A DNA stretch of 44,388 nucleotides from Phyllobacteriaceae bacterium (GTDB lineage: Bacteria; Pseudomonadota; Alphaproteobacteria; Rhizobiales; Rhizobiaceae): positions 1-44,388 of the forward strand of contig JAMLIH010000020.1 of the NCBI GenBank assembly GCA_023954255.1. Reading direction: 5' to 3'. Shown here piece by piece: positions 32,525 through 44,335 of this stretch (position 1 is the first letter of the stretch; the number at the start of each line of letters is the position of its first letter). Under the pieces are notes generated by a model. The model saw only the letters and a list, made by a program, of their open reading frames with translations, was not told where the DNA came from and did no database searches. The position numbers were made by a program, and so were the translations under genes.

Positions 32525-33187
32525 TCAGCTCAGTGGCGAAATGCGGATTTCGACGCGGCGGTTCTGCTGGCGGCCGAAATCGGTCGAGTTGTCGGCAATC
32601 GGACGGGTTTCACCGAAACCGACGACCAGCAGACGGCGCGGATCAATGCCGCGCTGGGAAATGTAGGTCCCCACCGAAACGGCACGGCGCTCGGAAAGCT
32701 GCTGGTTGTAATCGGTGCTTCCGGTGTTGTCGGTATGGCCGTCGATATCGAGCAGGGTCTGCTGATACTTGTTGAGCACGATGGCAACGGAATCGAGCAC
32801 GCCGATGAAGTTCGGATTGAGATCCGCGCTATCGGAGGCAAAGGTGACATTGCCCGGCAGATTGAGGATGATCTGGTCGCCGGCGCGGGTGACGCTGACA
32901 CCGGAATTGAGCAGCTGCTGGCGCAGTTCCTGTTCCTGGCGGTCCATGTAGTTGCCGATCCCGCCGCCAACAAGCGCGCCGATGCCGGCGCCGATCAGGG
33001 CGGCCTTGCGCTGGTCGTCGCCTTTCTTGTCCTTGGCGATCAGCAGGCCGGTAACAGCGCCCGCAACGGCACCGAGGGCGGCACCACCGGCGGTGTTGTT
33101 GCGCTGCGGCTGACCCGTCAGGGGATCGGTTGCGGTTTGGCAGGCGGTAAGCGCAAGCACGCTCGCCAGAATGACAGCTTTTTTCAT
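32525..33187 (-). CDS. OmpA-family outer-membrane lipoprotein
   Basis: 220-residue lipoprotein: signal peptide MKKAVILASVLALTAC with lipobox LTAC, a Gly-rich hydrophobic region (GGAALGAVAGAVTGLLIA and IGAGIGALVGGGIGNYMD) resembling glycine-zipper segments, then an OmpA peptidoglycan-binding domain with DIDGHTDNTGSTDYNQQLSERR and GFGETRPIADN...RRVEI. It probably links the outer membrane to the wall. Start at 33187 is fixed by the lipoprotein signal; earlier in-frame ATGs lead into unrelated residues. Confidence 0.92.
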   Translation of the reverse strand: MKKAVILASVLALTACQTATDPLTGQPQRNNTAGGAALGAVAGAVTGLLIAKDKKGDDQRKAALIGAGIGALVGGGIGNYMDRQEQELRQQLLNSGVSVTRAGDQIILNLPGNVTFASDSADLNPNFIGVLDSVAIVLNKYQQTLLDIDGHTDNTGSTDYNQQLSERRAVSVGTYISQRGIDPRRLLVVGFGETRPIADNSTDFGRQQNRRVEIRISPLS

Positions 33188-33373
33188 GAAACAGCCCCGG
33201 TACTGATTGATTTGTATCGACTGGTTTGCAGCGATTGGTGTTCGGGCATGATCCAGCGCCATGCCACGCGGTACGGTCGGATGCATGAGAGCATCCGTTT
33301 GGCGGCGAAGCTGCCACCCAAGAAGGGCGAAATTACGGCCCGCAACTGAACGCAGGATGAACGGCGCTTCGCC

Positions 33374-34726
33374 TCAGCGGTTGATGAGGTGCGCCTCGTA
33401 GGGATAGGAGGTCACGTCCTCAAGGCCGGTTTCGGTCACCAGCAGTTGCTGTTCCAGCTTGACCCCCTCCCTGCCGCCGACGGCACCGCAATAGCTTTCG
33501 ACACAGACGAACATGCCGGGTTCGAAGGTGCCGTCATAGCCGGTGGCCGGATAATCCTCGGGGAAATAGAGGCTGGGATACTCATCGCAAAGCCCGGCGC
33601 CGTGGGCAAGCACGCCATAGCGGTTGTGACGGAATTCGGGAGATGCCAGATCGGCGGTATCGGAGAATTCCTTGAAACCCATGCCGGGCTTGATGATTTC
33701 GATGTTGTTCATCACCTGGCTGTAGGCGGCGGTATAAAGCCGCTTCTGCTCGGCGGTCGGCTCGACATCGCCACACAGCCATGTGCGGGAGATGTCGCAG
33801 CACATGCCGTAGACGCCGATGAGATCGGTGTCGAAGGCAACCAGATCGCCTTCCTGGATCACCCTGGGGCCGCATTCCTGAAACCACGGATTGGTGCGCG
33901 GACCGGACGCGAGAATGCGGGTCTCGATCCACTCGCCGCCATGCTTGATGTTTTCGGCATGCAGGATCGACCACAGATCGTTCTCGGTCATGCCGGGGCG
34001 CAGTTCGGCCTGCATCTTGTGCATGGCCAGTTCGCAGGAATGAACGGCGCATTTCATCGCCCTGATATCGTCCGGCCCCTTGATGGCGCGGGCAAGTTCG
34101 GTCACTTCCTGGCCCTGGAACGTCTCGATGCCGAGGCGCCTGAGCGCCAGCAGGCCTTCCGGCTCGATGCGGTCGATCGCCAGACGCCGGTTGCCGCCGC
34201 CATGGGCCCGCAGGATTTCATCGATCTCGCCGGCGAACCTGCCGGCCAGTTCTTCCACCCGGTCACCGGCGGTGAAATAAAAGAAACTGGCGCCGGTCCG
34301 GTATTCCCTGACCAGCGGCAGGTGGGCGGAAAGATGGCCGCAATTGGCGTAGTCCCACAGGATGATATAGCCGTCCGCAGAGACGAAGCAGGCGCGCGCC
34401 GGATTGTGGGTGATCCACAACTGCATGTTGGTCGAATCGGTGGCATAGCGGATGTTGAGCGGATCGAAACACAACAGGCCGGCATAGTCGTGCTTGCGCA
34501 GTTCGCCGATGAGGCGCGAGAGGCGGAATTCGCGCATCGCTTCGAGATTGGGCGCTTCCAGCCCGGCTTTCTCCCATGCCTTGAAGGCAAGCGCGGTGGG
34601 GCCGATTTCCACCCGGTCGTTATCATCCGGCGAGCCGTCGGGCTTGACCGGACGGCGGCGCGCCGGGTCGATCTTTCGGTTCGACGTGGTGTAACCGGTG
34701 ATGATGTCGGAAGCTTCCATCGCCAT
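33374..34726 (-). CDS. DddP-like M24-fold protein, candidate DMSP lyase
   Basis: 450-residue M24 (creatinase/aminopeptidase P-like) protein. DddP cleaves dimethylsulfoniopropionate to dimethyl sulfide and acrylate. Compared with my memory of Ruegeria DddP, every reported metal and catalytic residue has a counterpart shifted by four: Asp299 and Asp301 (FDTD), Asp311 (CCDIS), Tyr370 (RYGVL), His375 and Asp381 (HGAGLCDE), Glu410 (CVESY) and Glu425 (KLEQQ). N-terminal RKIDPARR, FDPLNIRYATDSTNMQLW and GPRTNPWFQECGPR also match. Prolidase activity is less likely. DddP relatives outside the lyase clade exist, so activity is a prediction. AGGAG lies about 11 bases before the ATG. Confidence 0.75.
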   Translation of the reverse strand: MAMEASDIITGYTTSNRKIDPARRRPVKPDGSPDDNDRVEIGPTALAFKAWEKAGLEAPNLEAMREFRLSRLIGELRKHDYAGLLCFDPLNIRYATDSTNMQLWITHNPARACFVSADGYIILWDYANCGHLSAHLPLVREYRTGASFFYFTAGDRVEELAGRFAGEIDEILRAHGGGNRRLAIDRIEPEGLLALRRLGIETFQGQEVTELARAIKGPDDIRAMKCAVHSCELAMHKMQAELRPGMTENDLWSILHAENIKHGGEWIETRILASGPRTNPWFQECGPRVIQEGDLVAFDTDLIGVYGMCCDISRTWLCGDVEPTAEQKRLYTAAYSQVMNNIEIIKPGMGFKEFSDTADLASPEFRHNRYGVLAHGAGLCDEYPSLYFPEDYPATGYDGTFEPGMFVCVESYCGAVGGREGVKLEQQLLVTETGLEDVTSYPYEAHLINR

Positions 34727-34874
34727 GCAGTTGTCGCTCCTGAAACGGGCTTGCGGACAAGAAGCTCAGGTTAGGGCTGCCCGGTACAAAGGCCAGTATC
34801 CAAAAGCGCCAAAGCTGCGCCAAATGCGCCATGACAGGCCGAGAGGAAGCAGAAAATGACGGAAATGGCCGGCG

Positions 34875-35240
34875 CTAAAGGCGCTCGTCAATGGAAAACG
34901 GCCGCGGCTTGGTGAGGAAGTTGACGCCGATAATCTGGTTCTTGCGCCAGACCATGCGGCACAGCGTCTTGGTGCGGCGGGTGTAATTGGCCAGCACGAA
35001 GCGTTTGGGAAGTTCGCCGCAGGAGACTTCCAGGCGGGCTCCGCCTTCGGAAATGTCATGGATGAGGCAGGCAACGCCGAACTTGCGGCCATCGAGAATG
35101 ATTTCGCTCAGATCGTGGGCCGGATCGCGCCTGAATTCCCGCTTTTCCGACCCGTCAAAGGCACCTGCCGGAGCGCTGGCGGGCGTTTCTCGCTCGACCA
35201 GGCTTCTGGTCTCGAATTGCAGGGCCGGCTGGGTCATCAT
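34875..35240 (-). CDS. PilZ-domain protein
   Basis: 121-residue cytosolic protein consisting of a short polar N-terminus and one PilZ domain. The cyclic-di-GMP motifs are KREFRRDP (RxxxR) and HDISEGGARLEV (D/N-x-S-x-x-G), so c-di-GMP binding is likely. The start is one of two consecutive ATGs (35240 or 35237); no clear ribosome-binding site is seen. Single-domain PilZ proteins of this type are numerous in rhizobia; the target is unknown. Confidence 0.85.
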   Translation of the reverse strand: MMTQPALQFETRSLVERETPASAPAGAFDGSEKREFRRDPAHDLSEIILDGRKFGVACLIHDISEGGARLEVSCGELPKRFVLANYTRRTKTLCRMVWRKNQIIGVNFLTKPRPFSIDERL

Positions 35241-35512
35241 GGTATGCCGTTTGTGTCGGATATCGGAAACGATTTGTGCCCGGCAGATTAGGGCGCGAGT
35301 GGTTAACCTTCGGTAAACCGGCGCCGGGCTTTCTACCTGACGGTGTAGCGCTGCACGCATCAACCCGCTGGCGGCAGGCATGAGGGCAGGGTGTGGATGC
35401 AGGGGTTCATCGGCTGAATCCGGTTTGTGGCATCCGGGATTTGTGCAACACTTGGCTTTTGGGCAGGAGCGATGATCAAAGACCAGTCTGCTGGCGGCAG
35501 AGGAGATGTGGC

Positions 35513-36523
35513 ATGCGCATAGCTGTATTCGGGGCAGGGTCCATCGGCTGCCTGATCGGCGGTTCGCTGCTGGCACGCGGCAACGATGTCGTTCTGATCG
35601 GCCGCGAGCAGGTTGGCGCAGAGATTGCCGAATACGGGCTTACCGTGTCGGACCTCGAAGGCCGGCGCGAGACAATTCCGGCGGACAAGGTGCCCTATTC
35701 GCTGACGCCTGATGCGGTGGCAGGCTGCGATGTCATCCTGCTGACGGTCAAATGCACCGATACGCGCAATGCGGCGGAAGAAATCGCCAGGCACGCCGGC
35801 AAGGACACGGTGATCTACAGCCTGCAGAACGGTGTCGGCAATACGCCCATTCTGCGCGAGGTGCTGAAGGGCTATCCGGTGGTTGCCGCCATGGTCGCCT
35901 TCAACGCGCTGTGGATGGGCGAGGGCCGCTTTCACCGCGCAACCGATGCCGGCCTGGTGCTCGGCAAGCATCCCGCCTCGCATCAGCTTGCCCGGCTGCT
36001 GAAGCAGAGCCACATCGCGACCACCATCGCCTCGGACATGCAGGCCGTGCTCTGGGGCAAGCTGTGCCTAAACCTCAACAATGCCATCAACGTGCTTTCC
36101 GACCTGCCGCTGAAACGGCAGCTCGAGCGGCGCAACTACCGCAGGGTGCTGGCAGCCTGTGTCGAGGAGGCGCTTGCGGTGATGCGGGCAAAGAACATCG
36201 AGCCGGCAAAGATCGGCAAGGTCAGCCCGAAATACATTCCCTCCATTCTCAACCTGCCCGATCCGGTGTTCAAACTGGTTGCCGGCAGCATGATGAAGAT
36301 GGATGACAATGCCCGCTCCTCGATGTGGGAGGACCTGCAGAAGGGGCGCGAGCCGGAAATCGACTATCTCAACGGGCGCATCGCAGAGGAAGGCGACCGG
36401 CTGAAGATCGCAACGCCTGCGAATGCGAAGATCACGCAACTGGTCAAGGAAGCGTTTGCCAAAGGCGTCTCGCCGAAGATGAGCGGGCAGGAGCTGCTGG
36501 ACGCGATCACGCCGGAAGTGTGA
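35513..36523 (+). CDS. 2-dehydropantoate 2-reductase family protein (PanE/ApbA-like)
   Basis: 336-residue NADPH-dependent reductase. It opens with MRIAVFGAGSIGCLIGGSLLARG (Rossmann GxGxxG), has LTVKCTDTRNAAEE and SLQNGVGN, and the C-terminal helical domain with LWGKLCLNLNNAINVLSDLP, where the catalytic Lys lies. Ketopantoate reduction in pantothenate synthesis is the reference reaction, but rhizobia carry several paralogues and this one stands alone, so the exact substrate is uncertain. AGGAG is 8 bases before the ATG. Confidence 0.85.
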   Translation: MRIAVFGAGSIGCLIGGSLLARGNDVVLIGREQVGAEIAEYGLTVSDLEGRRETIPADKVPYSLTPDAVAGCDVILLTVKCTDTRNAAEEIARHAGKDTVIYSLQNGVGNTPILREVLKGYPVVAAMVAFNALWMGEGRFHRATDAGLVLGKHPASHQLARLLKQSHIATTIASDMQAVLWGKLCLNLNNAINVLSDLPLKRQLERRNYRRVLAACVEEALAVMRAKNIEPAKIGKVSPKYIPSILNLPDPVFKLVAGSMMKMDDNARSSMWEDLQKGREPEIDYLNGRIAEEGDRLKIATPANAKITQLVKEAFAKGVSPKMSGQELLDAITPEV

Positions 36524-36532
36524 GTGGGCGAT

Positions 36533-36563
36533 GTGAGGACGGACCAGCCGCCCTCACCTCTTT
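36533..36563. terminator. Candidate terminator between convergent genes
   Basis: GTGAGG-A-CGG pairs with CCG-C-CCTCAC around the loop ACCAG (one A/C mismatch), followed by CTCTTTG. Located just after the reductase stop and before the convergent glyoxalase-related stop. Confidence 0.5.
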
Positions 36564-36572
36564 GTGGCGAAA

Positions 36573-37013
36573 TCAGCCAAGATCAAGCACAAGATGCGGC
36601 AGGCCGTTCGACGTCTTTTCCGTCGTCGAACCATTGCGGTTGACGGTCGCCTGCACGCGGCGGCGGAAATTGGAAAAGCTGTCGAACGTCACCACATCAA
36701 CCGGCTCGGCAAGATCGAGTTCAACGCGGTAACGGCCATGCGCGGCCTGTGCGTTGACTCCGATGACTTCAGCCGTAAACGGCTGACCGAGATAGCTTCC
36801 CTCGACGATCTGGCCGACATGGACCGGCGGCCCTTCCAGCCGGTTGCCACAGGCCGCATGCGCGGTGTTCCAGTCACGGAAGCCATGCTGGCGGGCGACA
36901 AGTTCGAGGGATTGCGAATGGCTGATGGTTTCACCTGCCTGCGCCATCGCATCGCGCAGGCGGCGGGCCTGATCCTTCAGGTTCTGAACGGAATGTGTCA
37001 TCTGAGCACCCAT
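36573..37013 (-). CDS. Glyoxalase-related (Glyoxalase_8-like) protein
   Basis: 146-residue protein. The N-terminal half (VQNLKDQARRLRDAMA, then ISHSQSLELVARQHGFRDWNTAHAA) matches the short helical module annotated as glyoxalase-related in many Alphaproteobacteria; the C-terminal half is a small beta region (GQIVEGSYLGQPFTAEVIGV). No glyoxalase metal site can be recognised, so catalytic activity is doubtful. Two starts are possible (37013 or 37001), neither with a clear ribosome-binding site. Confidence 0.7.
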   Translation of the reverse strand: MGAQMTHSVQNLKDQARRLRDAMAQAGETISHSQSLELVARQHGFRDWNTAHAACGNRLEGPPVHVGQIVEGSYLGQPFTAEVIGVNAQAAHGRYRVELDLAEPVDVVTFDSFSNFRRRVQATVNRNGSTTEKTSNGLPHLVLDLG

Positions 37014-37255
37014 GCGTTACCGCTTTCCGCAATCATGCGAAAAAGCGCTGCCAGACATGCGGTTTGAGGGGCCGTGCCCCTGGCTGGTGTCCGCGTTGCA
37101 GCCTGCCACATGCAGGACGGCAGGTTGCCACAACAGGTATTCAACGGAACTTCACCATGAGCCGGCGTGGCCAGCCCTGCGGACGGCGGGTGTCCGAAAC
37201 CCGCAGCGCAGATAGGTAGCACCAGTGACGTTGTCAAGTTGTGCGGTTCGTGCCC

Positions 37256-40072
<2,817 letters not shown>

Positions 40073-41500
40073 ATGGACGCCCGAATAGAGCCTTTCGTTC
40101 CACCCCATCCCGAGCCGCGCACCGAGCTTCCCTCGATGCTGGAAGTGGTTCGCACGGCGCTTCGAAATCCGCTCGAACTGTGGGGGGTGCCGTCCTACAC
40201 CAAGCCGCACATCCTGACGCGGTTCCTCAATGAGCGTACGCTGATCGCCAACGATCCCGGGCTGATCCGCCACGTGCTGGTCGACAATGCGAAGAACTAC
40301 CGCATGGCGACGATCCGCCAGCTCATTCTGCGGCCGATCCTGCGCGACGGGCTGCTGACGGCGGAAGGCGATGTCTGGAAGCGCTCCCGCAAGGCAATGG
40401 CGCCGGTGTTCACACCTCGTCACATCAACGGTTTCGCCGCTTCGATGCTGTCGACGAGCGAGGCATTTTGCGCGCGTTATGCGGGCGATGGCGAGACCCA
40501 TGAAATCAGCCAGGACATGACGGAGCTGACCTATGAAATCCTGGCCGAGACGCTGTTTTCCCGCGAGGTGGCGGGAGCTAGCGAAGACTTCGCCGGCGAC
40601 GTTAACCGGCTGCTCGACACAATGGGGCGCATCGATCCCCTCGATCTCATCAAGGCGCCGCAATGGGTGCCGCGCCCGTTCCGGCTGCGCGGCTACCGGG
40701 TGCTGGAGAAATTCCGCCAACTGGTACGCGACACCATCGATCAGCGCCGCGCAAAGATACAGCAGGCACCGGACGCCGTGCCGGAGGATTTCCTCACCCT
40801 GCTGCTGCGTGCCGAAGGGGGCTCGGAAGGGCTGGGCGGACTTTCGCCGCAGGAGATCGAGGACAACATCATCACCTTTATCGGCGCCGGGCACGAGACC
40901 ACCGCGCGGGCGCTCGGCTGGGCACTGTTCTGCCTTGCCAACGCGCCGAACGAGCGGGAGATCGTTGAGGCCGAGATTGATGCCCTGCTGAGCGGAAAGC
41001 GCGTGCCGCCGCCGCAGGACTGGCTTTCGCTGTTGCCAAAGACCCGCGCCGTGTTCGAGGAGGCGATGCGGCTTTACCCTCCCGCGCCGTCGATCAACCG
41101 GGCGGCCATCGAGGAAGACCGCTATGGCGATGTCGTCATTCCAAAGGGGATTACCGTGCTCGTTATGCCGTGGACGCTGCACCGCCACCGCGCCTTGTGG
41201 GACGAACCCGACGCCTTCATCCCGTCGCGCTTCTGGCCGGAGAACCGGGATACCATTGACCGCTTCCAGTATCTGCCCTTTGGGGCAGGCCCGCGCATCT
41301 GCATCGGCGCCAATTTCGCGCTGCAGGAAGCGGTGATCGCACTTGGCGTCCTGCTGCACCGATACCGCTTCGACATGGCGGAAGGAGCGGCCAACCCCTG
41401 GCCGGTGCAGAAACTCACCACCCAGCCCGAAGGCGGCATTCACATGACGGTGACGCGGCGGCGGCATAATAACAAAAAGAGCAGCCTTTCACCGGCTTAG
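40073..41500 (+). CDS. Cytochrome P450
   Basis: 475-residue haem monooxygenase. The I-helix is IITFIGAGHETTARALGWAL, the K-helix ExxR is FEEAMRLYPPAP, the PERF-like region is PSRFWPEN and the haem-thiolate loop is LPFGAGPRICIGANFAL (Cys near residue 410). The length and the PFGAGPRICIG form resemble CYP102/CYP4-like bacterial P450s acting on fatty acids or similar chains, but substrate specificity cannot be read from sequence. No ferredoxin or reductase gene is adjacent. Confidence 0.92.
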   Translation: MDARIEPFVPPHPEPRTELPSMLEVVRTALRNPLELWGVPSYTKPHILTRFLNERTLIANDPGLIRHVLVDNAKNYRMATIRQLILRPILRDGLLTAEGDVWKRSRKAMAPVFTPRHINGFAASMLSTSEAFCARYAGDGETHEISQDMTELTYEILAETLFSREVAGASEDFAGDVNRLLDTMGRIDPLDLIKAPQWVPRPFRLRGYRVLEKFRQLVRDTIDQRRAKIQQAPDAVPEDFLTLLLRAEGGSEGLGGLSPQEIEDNIITFIGAGHETTARALGWALFCLANAPNEREIVEAEIDALLSGKRVPPPQDWLSLLPKTRAVFEEAMRLYPPAPSINRAAIEEDRYGDVVIPKGITVLVMPWTLHRHRALWDEPDAFIPSRFWPENRDTIDRFQYLPFGAGPRICIGANFALQEAVIALGVLLHRYRFDMAEGAANPWPVQKLTTQPEGGIHMTVTRRRHNNKKSSLSPA

Positions 41501-41519
41501 AGCCACCGCCCCAGTTTCC

Positions 41520-41669
41520 CTACAGCCATCCTAGAAACGTTATGAACCAAAGAAAGCGCACACTCACTCCCGGAAACTTCGGGCGATAGACTGCTGCGAC
41601 AAGGCATAGCATGGCAAACCATCCATCGGCTTCGCCCCCATGCTGGCTAATCTTCAACTTCCCAGACAT
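41520..41669 (-). CDS. Possible small protein, low confidence
   Basis: 49 codons starting MSGKLKISQHGGEADGWFAM and ending FITFLGWL, with a GAGAGGG ribosome-binding site 6 bases before the ATG and two hydrophobic stretches. I do not recognise it. The ribosome-binding site is the only positive sign; the codon pattern is unremarkable and it may be a remnant. Confidence 0.25.
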   Translation of the reverse strand: MSGKLKISQHGGEADGWFAMLCLVAAVYRPKFPGVSVRFLWFITFLGWL

Positions 41670-41883
41670 CTTTTTCCCTCTCATGGGCAAATACCCTCCG
41701 CAGATCACCTCAAACCCGTGCGAGGGGCTTAATTGCGAAACCCGCCGGATTTTATCGCGCCTTTCCATGTGTAAGACGTGGCAAGAGACGAGCATCCGCA
41801 ATGCACAGACCGTGTGCCTCCAGTTTAGGGGCATTTTCAGGGACGCTAATTATCGGGAAGCCATGATTTGAGCAGGGAAGGAA

Positions 41884-41931
41884 TGAACCCGGGTTCAAAA
41901 AGAGATACCCGGCAGAGGTACCTCTGCCGGG
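41884..41931. repeat. Two adjacent perfect palindromes
   Basis: TGAACCCGGGTTCA (41884-41897, 14 bases) is followed by a 24-base perfect palindrome at 41908-41931 made of CCCGGCAGAGGT and its reverse complement, with no spacer. On the minus strand the larger one is followed by a T-rich stretch, so it might terminate minus-strand transcription, or it may be a protein-binding or recombination site. Confidence 0.6.
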
Positions 41932-42386
41932 CTCAGCGTCTACGCACAAATCCGGGGTTCATGCACGCTTACAGCGGTGTCGCATACCAAAGCTCCGTGC
42001 CGCTGCTCTCTTATAAAGAAACGCATTTCGCGCTTTACAAAAAACTGTCGGAGCCGTCAACCACCCTCCCCGCCCGGTCCGCCCGGATGTTTCCGTTGGA
42101 AACGCGGCCCGACCTCCCCTCCCTCCTATTTTTTTTGGCGCTTGTCAAGCAAAAAATTTCGTCGTCCAAAACCTTTTAGGCGTCTGGACTCATGGCAGTA
42201 ACTACACTAGTTCGGCTCATAGCTTTGGATGACCTGACACGATTCAAAGCCTTGTGAACGCGCCTGCATCGGCGCAATCCTGCACTGCAGCAATCGGCAA
42301 CTGTACTTGTCACAATGCTGCATTACCGCCGCTTCAACACGGCAGAAAACAATCAGTTACAGAAGGGCCCAGATAAGAATCCGGTC

Positions 42387-42409
42387 ATTCCTGTGCTTGC
42401 CACAGGAAT
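42387..42409. repeat. REP-like hairpin element
   Basis: ATTCCTGTG-CTTGC-CACAGGAAT is a perfect 9-bp stem. The sequence GTCATTCCTGTGCTTG...CACAGGAATCC is one I recall as a recurrent intergenic repeat in several alphaproteobacterial genomes; copy number here cannot be judged from one window. Confidence 0.5.
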
Positions 42410-42588
42410 CCATGCCTTCAAATCGGCGGCATGAGGGCTGCTGTGTGAGGTAAATGCAACACCCAGCACGTCATCAGGGGAACGGAGTCTACCAATGCTG
42501 CAAGCGCACGGTCATGAATTTCTGGGATACGTCGATAATACCCCCATATGCGCTTACTCTAACGGAAGAGGGGAGAGGACAAATATGC

Positions 42589-43551
42589 CTACTCCCCCAG
42601 CCCCTCGAACAGGGCCGTCGAAAGGTAGCGTTCGGCGAAGCTCGGAATGATGACGACAAGGTTCTTGCCGGCAAATTCCTTTCGCTTGCCCACCTTGATG
42701 GCGGCGGTAAGGGCCGCCCCGGAGGATATGCCGACCGGCACGCCTTCGAGCTTCGCCACCTCGCGCGCCATGGCGAAGGCGTCATCATTGGAAACCTGCA
42801 CGACCTCGTCATAGACCTTGGTGTCGAGCACGCCGGGCGCGAAGCCCGCACCGATGCCCTGAATCTTGTGCGGGCCCGGATTTCCGCCCGAGAGCACCGG
42901 CGAATCGGCAGGTTCGATCGCCACGATGTGCAGTTTCGGGTTCTTCTTTTTCAGGTATTTCCCTGCGCCGGTGATCGTGCCGCCGGTGCCGATGCCGGAA
43001 ACGAAGACATCGACCTTGCCTTTGGTGTCGTTCCAGATTTCAGGTCCCGTCGTCTTGCGATGGATTTCGGGGTTGGCCGGGTTCTCGAACTGCTGCGGGA
43101 TGACGGCGTTCTTCGTCTTTGCGGCCAGTTCCTCGGCAGCGGCAATCGCGCCCTTCATGCCCTTGGGGCCCTCGGTCAGCACCAGTTCGGCGCCCAGCAG
43201 CGCAAACATCTTGCGGCGCTCGATGGACATGGTTTCCGGCATGGTGAGGATCAGCCGGTAGCCCTTCTGGGCTGCGGCGAAGGCGAGCGCGATGCCGGTA
43301 TTGCCGGAAGTGGGTTCGACCAGCACACTCTTGCCGGGCTTGATGATGCCCTTCCTCTCCATGGATTCGAGCATGTTGACGCCGATACGGTCCTTGACCG
43401 AGGCAATCGGATTGAAGAACTCCAGCTTGGCGAGCAGGTTGGCCTTGACGCCGTGCTTCTTCGCCAGCTTGTCGAGGCGGACAATCGGCGTGTCGCCAAT
43501 CGTGTCGGTGATGTTCCTGAAAATGCGGCCGCGGCCGGGCGTCTTTGCCAT
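42589..43551 (-). CDS. cysK: Cysteine synthase A (O-acetylserine sulfhydrylase)
   Basis: PLP enzyme making cysteine from O-acetylserine and sulfide, 320 residues. The PLP lysine is in [13 protein letters not shown], the substrate loop is [12 protein letters not shown], and the phosphate-binding loop [15 protein letters not shown] and [11 protein letters not shown] complete the family pattern. CysK rather than CysM is favoured by the length and the [21 protein letters not shown] segment. The ATG at 43551 has AGGAG 8 bases upstream. Confidence 0.95.
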   Translation of the reverse strand: MAKTPGRGRIFRNITDTIGDTPIVRLDKLAKKHGVKANLLAKLEFFNPIASVKDRIGVNMLESMERKGIIKPGKSVLVEPTSGNTGIALAFAAAQKGYRLILTMPETMSIERRKMFALLGAELVLTEGPKGMKGAIAAAEELAAKTKNAVIPQQFENPANPEIHRKTTGPEIWNDTKGKVDVFVSGIGTGGTITGAGKYLKKKNPKLHIVAIEPADSPVLSGGNPGPHKIQGIGAGFAPGVLDTKVYDEVVQVSNDDAFAMAREVAKLEGVPVGISSGAALTAAIKVGKRKEFAGKNLVVIIPSFAERYLSTALFEGLGE

Positions 43552-43700
43552 GGGACTACTCCTCAATATGGGTGAGCGGAGTAGATCACGGCTTGTGGCC
43601 GGTTTCCAGAAACCTGTACCGCCGCAAAGGCGCCCCGGAGAAGATTTTTTCTACTTCCATGCTTTTGGCAGGCAAAGATTGGCGCGGCCGATGCCACTCA

Positions 43701-43720
43701 GCCCCAATCAGCCCCAATCA
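43701..43720. repeat. Tandem 10-base repeat at the LysE-family stop
   Basis: GCCCCAATCA occurs twice in direct succession and a third partial copy follows (GCCC). It overlaps the stop codon of the LysE-family gene. A change in copy number would leave the stop in place because the first in-frame TGA precedes the repeat on the coding strand. Confidence 0.5.
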
Positions 43721-44335
43721 GCCCTTGGCCACGATCCAGCCTGCCGCGCCGGTCATGGCAACAGCAGCCGTTCGGTTGAGCCGCCGCAAGGCACGCGGAT
43801 CGGTGAAGAAGAGCCGGGCGCGCGAGGCAAGCGCGATATAGGGCAACAGCATCGCGAAGAGAACCAGAAAGGTCAGCACGACCAGCACGCCGTAACCCGG
43901 AAGTGTCACGGCCTCCAGATCCATCACCGCCGGCAGGATCGCCATGTAGAATACGATGACCTTCGGGTTGCCAAGCGTCACCGCGAATCCGGCCAGAAAC
44001 GAGGCAAGGCCGTCGCGACGGCCGGCGGATTTTTCCACTTCCTGAATGGCGATGCCCTGCGTCCAGAAGCGCCAGGCAAGCCAGAGGAGATAGCCCGCAC
44101 CGGCCAGCTTGATGACGAAAAAGGCGGTGGAGAAAGCCTTGGCGATGAAGGCAAGTCCGGCAACGGCAAGTGTCAGATAGACGACGTCGCCGGTGGCAAG
44201 GCCGAGCAGCATGGGGATCGACCTCGTAAATCCGGTACCGAGCGCCCTGCCGACGAGGGCGGCAACGCCGGGGCCGGGGATGACAGCGGCAATGCCGAGC
44301 GCCAGGGCATAGGCGAGAAAGGCGGTGAAGCTCAT
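43718..44335 (-). CDS. LysE/RhtB-family amino acid exporter
   Basis: 205-residue inner-membrane protein with six predicted helices. The N-terminal PGPGVAALVGRALGTGFTRS motif and LGNPKVIVFYMAILP in the middle are LysE/RhtB hallmarks. Exports amino acids or derivatives; the exact substrate is not predictable. The ATG at 44335 (MSFTAFLAYALALG) has a GAGAG ribosome-binding site and replaces a longer, non-conserved N-terminus. Confidence 0.9.
   Translation of the reverse strand: MSFTAFLAYALALGIAAVIPGPGVAALVGRALGTGFTRSIPMLLGLATGDVVYLTLAVAGLAFIAKAFSTAFFVIKLAGAGYLLWLAWRFWTQGIAIQEVEKSAGRRDGLASFLAGFAVTLGNPKVIVFYMAILPAVMDLEAVTLPGYGVLVVLTFLVLFAMLLPYIALASRARLFFTDPRALRRLNRTAAVAMTGAAGWIVAKG

Larger units (their letters stand above)
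41501..42588. other. Long region without a convincing gene, palindrome-rich
   Basis: About 1.1 kb between the P450 and cysK stops, visibly more AT-rich and with homopolymer runs (for example T8 and A6 flanking GCTTGTCAAGC near 42129-42157). It contains a 14-base and a 24-base perfect palindrome 10 bases apart, an alphaproteobacterial REP-like hairpin at 42387-42409 and one small open frame with a good ribosome-binding site. Composition differs from the neighbouring genes, which may mark a decayed or acquired segment. No RNA gene, transposase or repeat border was identified. Confidence 0.6.

Noticed and set aside
42121-42160. Possible terminator at T8-GGC-GCTTGTCAAGC-A6
   Set aside because: The T run precedes and the A run follows the hairpin on the plus strand, and the stem is short; it may form a cruciform but is not a standard terminator in either direction.
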